Source of the DNA: Streptomyces roseicoloratus
Lineage (GTDB): Bacteria > Actinomycetota > Actinomycetes > Streptomycetales > Streptomycetaceae
Assembly: GCF_004117935.1 (NCBI RefSeq)
Contig: NZ_SDOY01000159.1
Span: 1-64,000, forward strand
Direction: 5' to 3'
DNA length: 64,000 bases
In this document: one piece after another, positions 42,106 to 49,936 of the stretch
How the letters are laid out: every line of letters begins with the position of its first letter
How positions within the stretch are numbered: position 1 is the first letter of the stretch
Position numbers and translations under genes: made by a program
The notes under the pieces: generated by a model
What the model was told of the DNA's origin: nothing
Seen by the model: only the letters and a program-made list of their open reading frames with translations
Databases searched by the model: none

Positions 42106-42525
42106 TCAGGTCGAGCGCACGGCACGCACGGCCATCTCGTGGAGCAGCCCCGGCTCCACGAACGGATCCTCGTCCGTCGGCGGCGACCGCCAGTCCAGGG
42201 GCCAGGTCATGCCGTGCAGCGCCGGAATCCCGACGAACGCCTCGCCGCCCCGGCCGTCGCGCGTGAGCGCACGGACCGGCGGCGGCCAGGCGTGCACGGC
42301 GGCCGTGCCGGGCGGCAACAGGAAGTACAGGTTCCGGGCGCCGGTGGCCTCCCGGACGATCGGTCCGGCCTGGAAGTCCGTGAACTCCATGAGCCGGTAG
42401 GCCACGTCCTCCCCGAGAAAGCCGCCGATGCGGACGGCGTCGAAGTGGACGCCGGCATGCCGGAGGGCATGCCCCGTGGCGGGCACCCAAGACGGCACCC
42501 TGTCAAGTGACTTGCGCGAATTCAT
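42106..42525 (-). CDS. Hypothetical protein (139 aa)
   Basis: Soluble protein with no family I can name with confidence. Segments such as GVHFDAVRIGGFLGEDVAYRL, NLYFLLPPGTAAVHAWPP and IPALHGMTWPLDWRSPP are well folded-looking and recall fragments of primase-polymerase-like small proteins found next to XRE/DUF397 genes. It is divergent from the frameshifted XRE regulator and convergent with the inhibitor gene. No SD is visible before the ATG. Confidence 0.6.
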   Translation of the reverse strand: MNSRKSLDRVPSWVPATGHALRHAGVHFDAVRIGGFLGEDVAYRLMEFTDFQAGPIVREATGARNLYFLLPPGTAAVHAWPPPVRALTRDGRGGEAFVGIPALHGMTWPLDWRSPPTDEDPFVEPGLLHEMAVRAVRST

Positions 42526-42608
42526 GCGGTCAGCTTGGCGGGGCGGGTGTACTTGTGACCAGCGCCACAGGGCTTTTGTGGCGGACTGTGCGATCGGGGA
42601 GGCGGTCT

Positions 42609-43425
42609 GTGAACAAGGCGAGCAAGGGAAGCCCGGGCGCCGCCCAGGCGTTCGGAAGGCTGTTGCGCTTCTACCGGCAGCGAGCCGGGATCTCGCAGGA
42701 GAAGTTGGGGTCGGTCACGGGGTACTCCAAGTCTCAGGTGGCCATGATCGAGCGAGGGGAGCGCCGGGCAAGAGGGGACTTCGTCTCCGTCGCGGACCGA
42801 GAGCTGGGTGCACAAGGTGCACTGGTGGAGATCGCCGACGAGGTACCGATCAGCGCGGTGGCAGCCTGGTTCGAGGACTACCTGGAGGAGGAACGGAAGG
42901 CCGCCGGGATACTCGTACGAGCACATCCTCATCCCCGGGCTACTCCAGACTCCGGAGTACGCGCGAGCCGTGTTCGACTGCGCCACCCCTCCGTGGGACG
43001 ACGACGAACGCGAGAGCATGATCGACGCCCGCATGGCCAGGCACGCGGTCCTCCATCGCAAGCCGGCCCCCCTCATCACATTCGTCCTGGAGAAGATCGC
43101 GCTCACGCGCCCCATCGGGGGACCCAAGGTCCTCAGGGACAACCTCCTCCACATCCTCGACATCGCACGCCTTCGCAACGTCGAGATCCAGGTCATGCCG
43201 GAGGCCCTGGAGTCCCACGCCGGTCTCAGCGGATCATTCGTCCTGCTGGAGACCGAACGCCGCGAGGCGCAACTCGTCTATGTCGAGGGGCTCAGTGGTA
43301 GGTACTTTCTCAGTGAACAGCCCGAGCTGGGCGACGCCTTCGCCCGGTACAGCTCCCTGCGGGCCCAAGCACTCCCCCCAGCAGAGTCGGCACGATGGAT
43401 CGAACAGGTGGCCCGAGAGCTATGA
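42609..43425 (+). pseudogene. Frameshifted XRE regulator with DUF5753 domain
   Basis: The HTH half (AFGRLLRFYRQRAGISQEKL, SKSQVAMIERGERRA, WFEDYLEEERKAAG) is in one frame and the DUF5753 half (YSYEHILIPGLLQTPEYARA to RWIEQVAREL) is in the +1 frame. Skipping the single A at 42909 restores a normal protein of about 271 aa. The rest of both halves looks intact, so this is a recent +1 insertion, a sequencing error near GGGA, or a programmed shift. The GTG at 42609 has GGGGAGG. The stop overlaps the DUF397 start, the usual pairing in which DUF397 is the small partner. Confidence 0.75.
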
Positions 43426-43667
43426 GAACTGACCTCTACTGGTTCAAGAGCAGCTACAGCAGCGAGCAGCAGGGCGACTGCATCGAGATCGCCTTCGCCT
43501 GGACGAAGTCCTCGTACAGCGGCCCCCAGGGCGGCGACTGCGTCGAGGTCGCCGCCTGTCCGCACGCCGTGCACGTGCGGGACTCCAAGGACACCGCCCT
43601 GCCCTCCTTCTCCGTCTCCCCCGCCGCCTGGGCGGCGTTCCTCCACGGTCAGCGGGATCCGGCCTGA
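43422..43667 (+). CDS. DUF397-domain protein with doubled motif
   Basis: Small protein of 81 aa. The DUF397 signature appears twice: WFKSSYSSEQQGDCIEIAF and WTKSSYSGPQGGDCVEVAA, followed by HVRDSKDTALPSFSVSPAAW. It is coupled by ATGA overlap to the XRE-DUF5753 gene, its usual regulatory partner in Streptomyces. The doubled motif is longer than the usual 60-65 aa. Confidence 0.85.
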   Translation: MRTDLYWFKSSYSSEQQGDCIEIAFAWTKSSYSGPQGGDCVEVAACPHAVHVRDSKDTALPSFSVSPAAWAAFLHGQRDPA

Positions 43668-43702
43668 GCGGACTCGCCCGAGCGGGCGGACAGCGGGCTC
43701 CG

Positions 43703-44557
43703 TCAGGACGTGAGGACGCCGTTCAGGAACGGGGACACCGCCTCCCACCAGGCGTCGGCGTGTTCGTAGTGGAGGAGGTGGCCCGCGTCCGGGATCTCCG
43801 CGTAGGCGCCGTGCGGGAGGACGCGGACCATCTCCTGGGCCTCGGCGCGGCCCAGTTCGCCGTCGAGGCCGCGGACGACGAGGGTGGGGCAGCGGACCTG
43901 GGCGAGGGAGTCCCAGTGGGCGTCGTGGACCCAGGTCTCGCGGGAGGTGAGCATCTGGGCCGGGTCGAAGACCGGGCGCCAGCCGTCGGGGTGTTCGGCC
44001 ATCACCTCCGCGAAGAACGCGCCGCGCGCGGGCCGGGGGCGCTCCGCCACCCACGGGTCGTCCGCGCCGAACCACTGACGGACGGCGTCCAGCGAGGGGA
44101 ACGGGGCGGGCCAGCGGCGGAACCAGTCCTGCCACTCGCGCTGGGAGGCCGCGCCGAGGGCGGAGGCGCGCATGTCGCAGATGACGAGGGCGCGGACGAG
44201 GTCGGGCCGCTCGGCGGCGAGCTGCCAGGCGGTGAGGGCGCCCATGGAGTGGCCGACGAGGGTGACCGGGCCGAGGTCGAGCCGCTCGACGGCGGCGATC
44301 GCGTCCGCCACGTACGCCTCGCGCGTGAAGGGGCCGGTCGTGGGCTTCTCGCTCGCGCCGTGACCGCGCTGGTCGAGGGCGATCGTGCGGTGCCGGGCCG
44401 CGAGCCGGCCGGCGGCGGGCGCCCAGTGGGAGGCGCGGCCCATCAGCCCGTGGAGCAGTAAGACGCCGGGGCCGGTCCGCGGCGCCGTCCGTTCGGTGAA
44501 GTCCCAGGCCGCCAGGCGTACGCCGTCGGCTCCCGTGACGTCGAGTCGTCGCACCAT
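43703..44557 (-). CDS. Alpha/beta hydrolase
   Basis: Alpha/beta-fold hydrolase of 284 aa. The oxyanion segment is LLLHGLMGRASHW, the nucleophile elbow is VGHSMGALTAW, an acid is likely in VRGLDGELGRAE, and the catalytic His is in DAGHLLHYEHAD. Substrate is not predictable. The ATG at 44557 has AGAGGGGG upstream; a GTG at 44569 is an alternative. A LexA-like box lies about 44 bp upstream of the start. Confidence 0.85.
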   Translation of the reverse strand: MVRRLDVTGADGVRLAAWDFTERTAPRTGPGVLLLHGLMGRASHWAPAAGRLAARHRTIALDQRGHGASEKPTTGPFTREAYVADAIAAVERLDLGPVTLVGHSMGALTAWQLAAERPDLVRALVICDMRASALGAASQREWQDWFRRWPAPFPSLDAVRQWFGADDPWVAERPRPARGAFFAEVMAEHPDGWRPVFDPAQMLTSRETWVHDAHWDSLAQVRCPTLVVRGLDGELGRAEAQEMVRVLPHGAYAEIPDAGHLLHYEHADAWWEAVSPFLNGVLTS

Positions 44558-44600
44558 GCTGCTCGGCACCCCCTCTTTCCCGTGGAACTGCGCCAGACTA

Positions 44601-44616
44601 TCGAACCTGTATTCGA
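44601..44616. promoter_or_regulatory. LexA-like SOS box upstream of the alpha/beta hydrolase
   Basis: TCGAACCTGTATTCGA differs at one position from the actinobacterial SOS palindrome TCGAAC-N4-GTTCGA. It lies 44 bp upstream of the hydrolase start in an AT-richer promoter-like stretch. Confidence 0.4.
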
Positions 44617-44659
44617 AAATGCGCTCCTGCCGCTCAACACCCCACGTTCGAGTGACAGC

Positions 44660-44815
44660 GCTCAAGGATTGACGGCTGCGGCCGAGGGGAGATCTCCAAC
44701 GGGAGGCGGACCGCTCGGGGAAATCGGTCCGAGGGGATTGACCCTGGGAGCTCGGGGCTCCGGGTCAGCACAGGGGAGGACGGACCCCGGCGCCGCGAGG
44801 CGCCGGGGTTCCTTG
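44660..44815 (+). ncRNA. Candidate structured small RNA
   Basis: Between the hydrolase and DtxR genes the plus strand shows ordered stems: GGAGATCTCC (44688-44697), GGACCG/CGGTCC (44708-44730), a hairpin with arms TGACCC and GGGTCA and an inner GGAGC/GCTCC (44739-44767), then a strong terminator at 44785. The T-rich tail follows the terminator on the plus strand only, pointing to a plus-strand transcript although no plus-strand gene is present. The promoter is unclear (TTGACG at 44669 lacks a good -10). I cannot assign a known RNA family. Confidence 0.35.
44785..44808 (+). terminator. Intrinsic terminator with GCGA tetraloop
   Basis: A perfect 10-bp stem (CCCCGGCGCC / GGCGCCGGGG) closed by a GCGA loop is followed by TTCCTTGTCGTT. 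Confidence 0.7.
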
Positions 44816-44934
44816 TCGTTCGTGTCGCTCTTGTCGTCCTTCTCGTCCCTGTCACAGGGAGGGCGGCCCACATGCCACCAGCGTGGCACGAGAGGGGCCA
44901 CGGCCGTGGCGATTCCGCCGTAAAACGGGCCCGA

Positions 44935-45141
44935 GGCGGGTCCGAGGCGGGCACGAGGCGGCCGGAGGCGGGTCCGAGGCGGGCACGAGGCGGTCCGGAG
45001 CCGGGCACGCGGGTCGGTCTGCCCGCGCTCTACGCCGGGCCGGGCGCCCGGCGCCCGGCGTTCGAGGCCCGGCGCCCGGCGATCCGTACACAACGCCTGG
45101 CTTCGTGCTCAGCGCATGGCTTCGTGGTGCTCAGCGCTTGG
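44935..45141. repeat. Repeats downstream of, and across, the DtxR stop codon
   Basis: GAGGCGGGTCCGAGGCGGGC-type units recur between about 44935 and 45000. A separate pair at 45098-45119 and 45117-45141 copies TGGCTTCGTG and GCTCAGCGC, the second copy containing the DtxR stop codon (45131-45133). Confidence 0.75.
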
Positions 45142-45823
45142 CGACGAAGACGTGTGCCGCGACCTCGCTGTCCAGCTCGGCCGCCTCGCCGCTGCTGCCG
45201 ACCAGGACGCCGCCCGGCGACTCCGTCACCGAGACCACGGAACCGGGCTGCACGCCCGCCCGCCGCAGCGTGTACATCAGCTGGGCGTCCGTCTGGATCG
45301 GCTCGCCGATGCGGCGGACGATCACCGTCTTGCCCTCGCCGCCGGCGTCCAGGTCGGCGAGCGAGACCATCGAGTCGTCCAGGAAGGACTCCGCCTCGGC
45401 CTTCTCGCCCAGCTCCTCCAGGCCCGGGATCGGGTTGCCGTACGGCGACTCCGTCGGGTGACGGAGCAGCTCGAGGACGCGGCGCTCCACGGCCTCGCTC
45501 ATCACGTGCTCCCAGCGGCAGGCCTCGGCGTGGACCTGCTCCCACTCCAGACCGATCACGTCGACGAGCAGACACTCGGCCAGCCGGTGCTTGCGCATCA
45601 CGCGGGTGGCCAGGCGGCGGCCCTCCTCCGTGAGCTCCAGGTGACGGTCGCTGGCGACGGCCACCAGTCCGTCGCGCTCCATGCGGGCCACCGTCTGGCT
45701 GACGGTCGGACCGCTCTGGTCCAGCCGCTCGGCGATCCGGGCGCGCATGGGGACCACACCTTCCTCCTCGAGCTCAAGGATGGTGCGGAGATACATCTCC
45801 GTGGTGTCGATCAGTCCGGACAT
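45131..45823 (-). CDS. DtxR/IdeR-family metal-dependent repressor
   Basis: Iron-dependent repressor of 230 aa, resembling DmdR1 of Streptomyces. The N-terminal winged helix is visible in MYLRTILELEEEGVVPMRAR and DQSGPTVSQTVARMERDGL. Metal-site residues lie in RLAECLLVDVIGLEW, HAEACRWEHVMSE and ESPYGNPIPG. A C-terminal SH3-like domain follows. It would repress siderophore and iron-uptake genes. The ATG at 45823 follows GAGGGG. It is divergent from the SIS-domain gene. An uninterrupted antisense ORF covers the whole gene. Confidence 0.92.
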   Translation of the reverse strand: MSGLIDTTEMYLRTILELEEEGVVPMRARIAERLDQSGPTVSQTVARMERDGLVAVASDRHLELTEEGRRLATRVMRKHRLAECLLVDVIGLEWEQVHAEACRWEHVMSEAVERRVLELLRHPTESPYGNPIPGLEELGEKAEAESFLDDSMVSLADLDAGGEGKTVIVRRIGEPIQTDAQLMYTLRRAGVQPGSVVSVTESPGGVLVGSSGEAAELDSEVAAHVFVAKR

Positions 45824-45910
45824 ACGTGCCCCTCGATGAGTCGTGCGCTGGCCCTGCCCCAATTCTTGCGCATCGCGCCGACAACCGGAGCCCGCCGGGG
45901 CGAGGCGGTA

Positions 45911-45936
45911 TTGACAGAGCAATGGTCCAGACCGCA
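45911..45936 (+). promoter_or_regulatory. Promoter with DasR-like (dre) operator for the SIS gene
   Basis: A perfect -35 TTGACA (45911-45916) is followed by TGGTCCAGACC (45923-45933), which matches the core TGGTCTAGACC of dre sites recognised by the GntR regulator DasR. The operator overlaps the spacer/-10 region, as expected for repression relieved by amino-sugar phosphates. Confidence 0.6.
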
Positions 45937-45973
45937 CCGTGATCCGCGACCACGACGAGAAGGAGTCGCCGCC

Positions 45974-46729
45974 ATGGGCGAGAGCAAGCTGGCCGGACAG
46001 TTCTTCGACGCCGCGATCGGCCTGCTCCAGAAGGTGCGGGACGAGGACGCGGCGGAGGTCGCGGCCGCCGGCACGGCGATCGCCGAGGCCGTCGCGAACG
46101 GCAACCGTCTCTTCGCCTTCGGCGCGGGACACTCCTCGCTGGCCGCGCAGGACGTGGTGTACCGGGCCGGCGGCCTGGCCCTGATGAACCTGCTGGCCGT
46201 GCCGGGCGCCGTCGGCGTCGACGTCATGCCCGCCACCCTCGGCTCGGCCCTGGAGCGGGTCGACGGCCTGGCCGGCGCGGTCCTGGACTCGTCCCCGGCG
46301 AGCGCCGGGGACGTCCTGATCATCGTCTCGCTGTCCGGGCGCAACGCCCTGCCCGTCGAGATGGCCATGAACGCGCGGGCGCTCGGTCTGACCGTGATCG
46401 GCGTGACCTCGGTGGCGTACGCGACGGAGACGAAGTCCCGGCACGTCTCGGGCACCTTCCTGAAGGACCACTGCGACATCGTCCTCGACTCCCGGATCGC
46501 CGTCGGCGACGCCGAACTCACCCACGAGGGCATCGAGGCGCCCTTCGCGCCGGCGTCGACCGTCGTCACCAGCGCCCTGATGCAGGCCACGATGGCCGCG
46601 GCGGCCGAGGAACTGGTCCGCCGCGGCATCGAGCCGCCGCTGCTGCGCTCGGGCAACGTGGACGGCGGCCACGAGTGGAACGGCCGCGTGATGACGGAGT
46701 ACGGCGACCGCATCTTCTTCCGCCACTGA
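45974..46729 (+). CDS. SIS-domain protein (UPF0309-type phosphosugar-binding)
   Basis: Probable phosphosugar isomerase/binding protein of 251 aa. The SIS fold shows GNRLFAFGAGHSSLAAQDVV and the serine-rich phosphate-binding IIVSLSGRNALPVEMA. AAGGAG precedes the ATG with ideal spacing. The dre-like site in the promoter supports a role in amino-sugar metabolism; the exact substrate is not determinable. It is divergent from the DtxR gene. Confidence 0.88.
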   Translation: MGESKLAGQFFDAAIGLLQKVRDEDAAEVAAAGTAIAEAVANGNRLFAFGAGHSSLAAQDVVYRAGGLALMNLLAVPGAVGVDVMPATLGSALERVDGLAGAVLDSSPASAGDVLIIVSLSGRNALPVEMAMNARALGLTVIGVTSVAYATETKSRHVSGTFLKDHCDIVLDSRIAVGDAELTHEGIEAPFAPASTVVTSALMQATMAAAAEELVRRGIEPPLLRSGNVDGGHEWNGRVMTEYGDRIFFRH

Positions 46730-46742
46730 GGCGGGAAACGCA

Positions 46743-46780
46743 CGAGGGGGCCGTGGCGGGAACTCGCCGCGGCCCCCTCG
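46743..46780. terminator. Bidirectional hairpin terminator
   Basis: CGAGGGGGCC (46743-46752) pairs with GGCCCCCTCG (46771-46780), with inner GGCG/CGCC pairs, followed by TTCTGTG. It lies between the converging SIS and PAS-GAF genes. Confidence 0.75.
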
Positions 46781-46787
46781 TTCTGTG

Positions 46788-48176
46788 TCAGGTCCCGTCT
46801 CCGCCCGCACACCACCGTCCCGCCAGCGCCAGGGACGCCGCCACGCGGGCCGTGACCGTTTCCGCGTAGAGGGTGTCCTCGGGGGCGAAGGCGGGGCGGG
46901 AGCGGGAGCGGAGGAAGGTGGTGACGCCCAGGGTGCGGGCGCGGGAGCGGAGGGGGAGGCAGAGGGCGTGGGCCGTGTCGGGGGGCCAGTGGCGGTCGCG
47001 GTCGGGGGCCGTGCCCGGGGTGCCGCTCGTGGCGGTGGGGCCCGGGCGGGTGAGTGCTTCGAGGGCCGGGTGGGCGGGGGCGTAGCGGAGCGGGATGCCG
47101 CCGGCGGTGACGGGGGCGACCGGGCCGGGTGCGCCGGTGGGCGTGGCGAGGGCGCGGACGAGTCGGCCGTCGGCGGTGGCCCGGTCGACGAGGACGTGGT
47201 CCGCGAAGCCCGCCAGGGCGAAGTCGAGGAGGACGGCCGCGGCCCGCACCGGGTCCTCGCACTCGGCCGCCGCCGCGCTGGCCCGGTGCAGCTGGCTCCA
47301 GCGGAACCGCAGCCGGTCGGCGTCCTGTTCGGCGAGGCGGGCGTCCGTGACGTCCTGGAACAGCCAGCCGACCCCGAGCGGCACCGGCTCCGGGCCCTCG
47401 GCGAACGGCGAGGCGAGCCGCACGAACCCGCACCGCAGGCAGCGGCGGCGGTCACCGCGGGTGCCGCGCACGGTCAGCCACACGTCGGCGGGTTCGCCCG
47501 GCGAGCCGGTGGCCAGGACGTGCTGGACGGCCGCCTCCAGCTCTTCGGCGCCCTGGCCGACGAGGTCGCCCAGCGGGCGGCCGAGGAGTGCGCCGCGCGG
47601 CAGGCCGAGGGTGCGGGCCGCGTGGTCGTTGACGGCGGCGGGGCGCAGGTCCGCGTCGACGAGGACCACACCCCACGCGGCGTCCGCGAACAGGGCCTCG
47701 CTGAGCGCGATCGAGCGCTCCAGGTCGATCTGGACGTGCACTTCCGTGAAGGCGAGGTACACGCCCGCCGGCCGGCCGTCGGCACCGCGCACGCCCGTCG
47801 CCTGCGTGCGGACGAGGACCCGGCCGCCGTCCTTGCGCAGCAGGGCGAACTCGTGGACGTGCCGCCCCGGCGCGGTCATCGACCGCATCAGTCCGGCCAG
47901 GATCTCCTCGGCGTCGGCGCGACGGGCGGCCCACCCGTCGAACCCGCGCCGCCCGACGGCCTCGCGGGCGCTCCAGCCGAGGATCCGCTCGGCCTCCCTG
48001 TTCCAGTGCGTGACCGCCCCGGCGGCGTCGAGCGCGCACAGCGCCGCGTCCATCCCGTCGAGCAGTGCGGCGAGCAGATCGGCCCCGGCAACCCCCGGAA
48101 CCCTCGCCGTGCCCGTCGCGCCGGCCGCGTCGGCCGTGCCACTCGCAGAGCCACTTGCGCCACCAGAGCCACTCAT
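46788..48176 (-). CDS. PAS-PAS-GAF sensor protein without output domain
   Basis: Cytoplasmic sensor of 462 aa. PAS1 (about 35-150) shows AVTHWNREAERILGWSAREAV and FALLRKDGGRVLVRTQATGV; PAS2 (about 160-285) shows GVVLVDADLRPAAVNDHAAR; a GAF-like domain (about 300-450) ends LCLPLRSRARTLGVTTFLRS. Such arrays usually precede a SpoIIE-type phosphatase in Streptomyces, but no catalytic domain follows before the stop. It may be a stand-alone partner for another regulator or a truncated gene. It precedes the LuxR gene on the opposite side of repeats. Confidence 0.8.
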   Translation of the reverse strand: MSGSGGASGSASGTADAAGATGTARVPGVAGADLLAALLDGMDAALCALDAAGAVTHWNREAERILGWSAREAVGRRGFDGWAARRADAEEILAGLMRSMTAPGRHVHEFALLRKDGGRVLVRTQATGVRGADGRPAGVYLAFTEVHVQIDLERSIALSEALFADAAWGVVLVDADLRPAAVNDHAARTLGLPRGALLGRPLGDLVGQGAEELEAAVQHVLATGSPGEPADVWLTVRGTRGDRRRCLRCGFVRLASPFAEGPEPVPLGVGWLFQDVTDARLAEQDADRLRFRWSQLHRASAAAAECEDPVRAAAVLLDFALAGFADHVLVDRATADGRLVRALATPTGAPGPVAPVTAGGIPLRYAPAHPALEALTRPGPTATSGTPGTAPDRDRHWPPDTAHALCLPLRSRARTLGVTTFLRSRSRPAFAPEDTLYAETVTARVAASLALAGRWCAGGDGT

Positions 48177-48380
48177 CCGGGCACCCCCCGGACATCATTC
48201 AACTCGAACGTGACCCAGAACACATCCCTTTCGGGGAAACCGGTACGGGGTGGATACGAGGTGAACAGGTGACGGGGCGACGGGACGACGGGACGAAGAA
48301 GCGAACCGGCGAACCGGCGAAGAGGTCCGGGGCGAAGAGGTCCGGGGCGAAGGGGTTTGGGCAAAGCGGCCCGGGGCGGG
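48177..48380. repeat. Short repeats between the PAS-GAF and LuxR genes
   Basis: GACGGGACGAC units (about 48275-48295), GCGAACCGGC pairs (48300-48318) and GCGAAGAGGTCCGGG pairs (48319-48350) fill the gap. No gene is seen. Confidence 0.6.
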
Positions 48381-49661
48381 TCAGTCGTGGGTCCGGAGCG
48401 TGCCGCGTTCCGCGAGCGGCGCGTAGTACTCCGTGAACAGTCTGCCGACCAGTTCGCCGCGGCTGGACACGCCGACCTTCTCGAAGATGCTCTTGATGTA
48501 GTCGCGGACGGTGTGCGGGGACAGATGGAGCTGCTCCGCGATTCTCCCCGTCGGCAGCCCGCGCGCGATGCACCGCGTCACCTCGGCCTCCCGCTCGGTC
48601 AGCTCGAAGGCGTCGACGACCAGCGGCACGATCTCGGAGGTCTTGGCCGGTTCGACCACCACCGCCGACGGGCCGAGCCGGCCGTCGGACTCGCGCAGGC
48701 ACGAGGCGTGGCACACCAGCCAGTGCCCGCGCCGGGTGCGCACCCGCACGCGCGCGTGGCCCCGGTCACGGCCCTGGGAGACGGCGCGGGCCTTGAGGGC
48801 GGTGGCCTGGACCCAGGCGGGCACCCGCAGTCCGGCGCCGGCGACGACGGCCGGGCCTTCGGGCAGGTCGGCGAGGTGCGCCCGGGCGTCGTCGTTGGCG
48901 GAGAGCAGGGCGCCCGAGGCGTCGAAGAGGAGCAGACCGGGCCCGTGCGGCGAGTCCGGCAACGGCTGCGGCGACGTGCCCGCGAAGGAGCGGAGCTTGC
49001 GGGCGAGCGGCGTCACCAGGCTCTCCACCAGCCGGTTCTCGACGGGGCCGAACGCCGGGCGCCCGTGCGCCCGGAACAGGCTGATGTGACCGTGCGGGCG
49101 CCCGCCGACGCGCAGCACGGCCCGTAACTCGTCCTGGAGGCCCCGGGGTTTCATGAAGGAGTGGTAGAGGCCGCTGCGGGCCGGCAGGTCTCCGGTGGCC
49201 TCACGCAGGCCCGCCACCGGCACCGCGGCCCGGGCGAGGTCGCGGAAGAGGTTCACGTTCTCCGTGAACAACTCGGTCTCCCAGTAGACGGCGCAGCCGT
49301 GCTCGTCCAGGTTCTCGGCCCGGATCGGGGCGGCCATCATGCCGGTCTCGGGGTCCGTGACGCGCCAGACGGCGGCGTCGTACGGGACGAGCCTGCGCAG
49401 GTGACGCGACGCCTCGGCGAACATGCCGAGGGCGTCGGCGCTGTTCGCCGCGCGCGCGAGGAGTTCCGCGCGGGCGATCTCGATCCGCTCGGTCCGCCCC
49501 GTCCGCTCGGACCGTCCCGTCCGCTCGGTCCAACCCGTCCGTTCGGACCGCCCCGTCCGCTCGGTCCGTCCCGCCTCTTCGGTCCGTCCCGTCCGTCCGG
49601 ACCGTCCCGCGTGTTCGGTCCGTCCCGTCCGCTCGGTCCGTTCGATCTGTTCGTGGGCCAT
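48381..49661 (-). CDS. LuxR-family transcriptional regulator (TTA-containing)
   Basis: Regulator of 426 aa. The C-terminal LuxR HTH reads LTEREAEVTRCIARGLPTGR and LHLSPHTVRDYIKSIFEKVG. The central part looks like PAS/GAF sensing (GLLLFDASGALLSANDDARA). The N-terminal 55 residues are RTERTGRTE-type repeats encoded by 15-bp-like DNA repeats. A TTA leucine codon (plus-strand 49125-49127, within DELRAV) makes expression dependent on the bldA tRNA, common for pathway-specific regulators. It may control the divergent oxidase/exporter genes, which is inference. Confidence 0.85.
   Translation of the reverse strand: MAHEQIERTERTGRTEHAGRSGRTGRTEEAGRTERTGRSERTGWTERTGRSERTGRTERIEIARAELLARAANSADALGMFAEASRHLRRLVPYDAAVWRVTDPETGMMAAPIRAENLDEHGCAVYWETELFTENVNLFRDLARAAVPVAGLREATGDLPARSGLYHSFMKPRGLQDELRAVLRVGGRPHGHISLFRAHGRPAFGPVENRLVESLVTPLARKLRSFAGTSPQPLPDSPHGPGLLLFDASGALLSANDDARAHLADLPEGPAVVAGAGLRVPAWVQATALKARAVSQGRDRGHARVRVRTRRGHWLVCHASCLRESDGRLGPSAVVVEPAKTSEIVPLVVDAFELTEREAEVTRCIARGLPTGRIAEQLHLSPHTVRDYIKSIFEKVGVSSRGELVGRLFTEYYAPLAERGTLRTHD
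49492..49645. repeat. Coding tandem repeats in the LuxR N-terminus
   Basis: About ten copies of a CGTCCGCTCGGTC-like unit encode RTERTGRSE-type hexapeptides at the N-terminus of the LuxR protein. Confidence 0.8.
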
Positions 49662-49936
49662 CCGTCGATCGTGTCAGCGGCCGGGAGGCGCGCCAACCCC
49701 TCGCTTGAGGGGGGTCCGGCCGGCGGAGTCCCTCCCCGGCGGGGGGTGGGGCGGGGCCGCCCGGATCGCGAGACTCGTCGGCGTCTCCACCGCCGGGGGC
49801 AGTGCGGCGGGTACGGGCCGTCCCTCCCACCCGCCGCCTGCCGACCGCCGCCGCACCCGCCTGACCCGCCCCCCTCACGGCGCCCTCACCCCCTCACGGC
49901 GCCCCCACGCCCGTACGCAGCAGAAAGGAGCCGTCC

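Noticed and set aside
42088..42108. CTGACCACGGTCAG dyad between the inhibitor and the hypothetical gene as a regulon site.
   Set aside because: Spacing and centre differ from the consensus and it lies between convergent genes; more likely a weak terminator.
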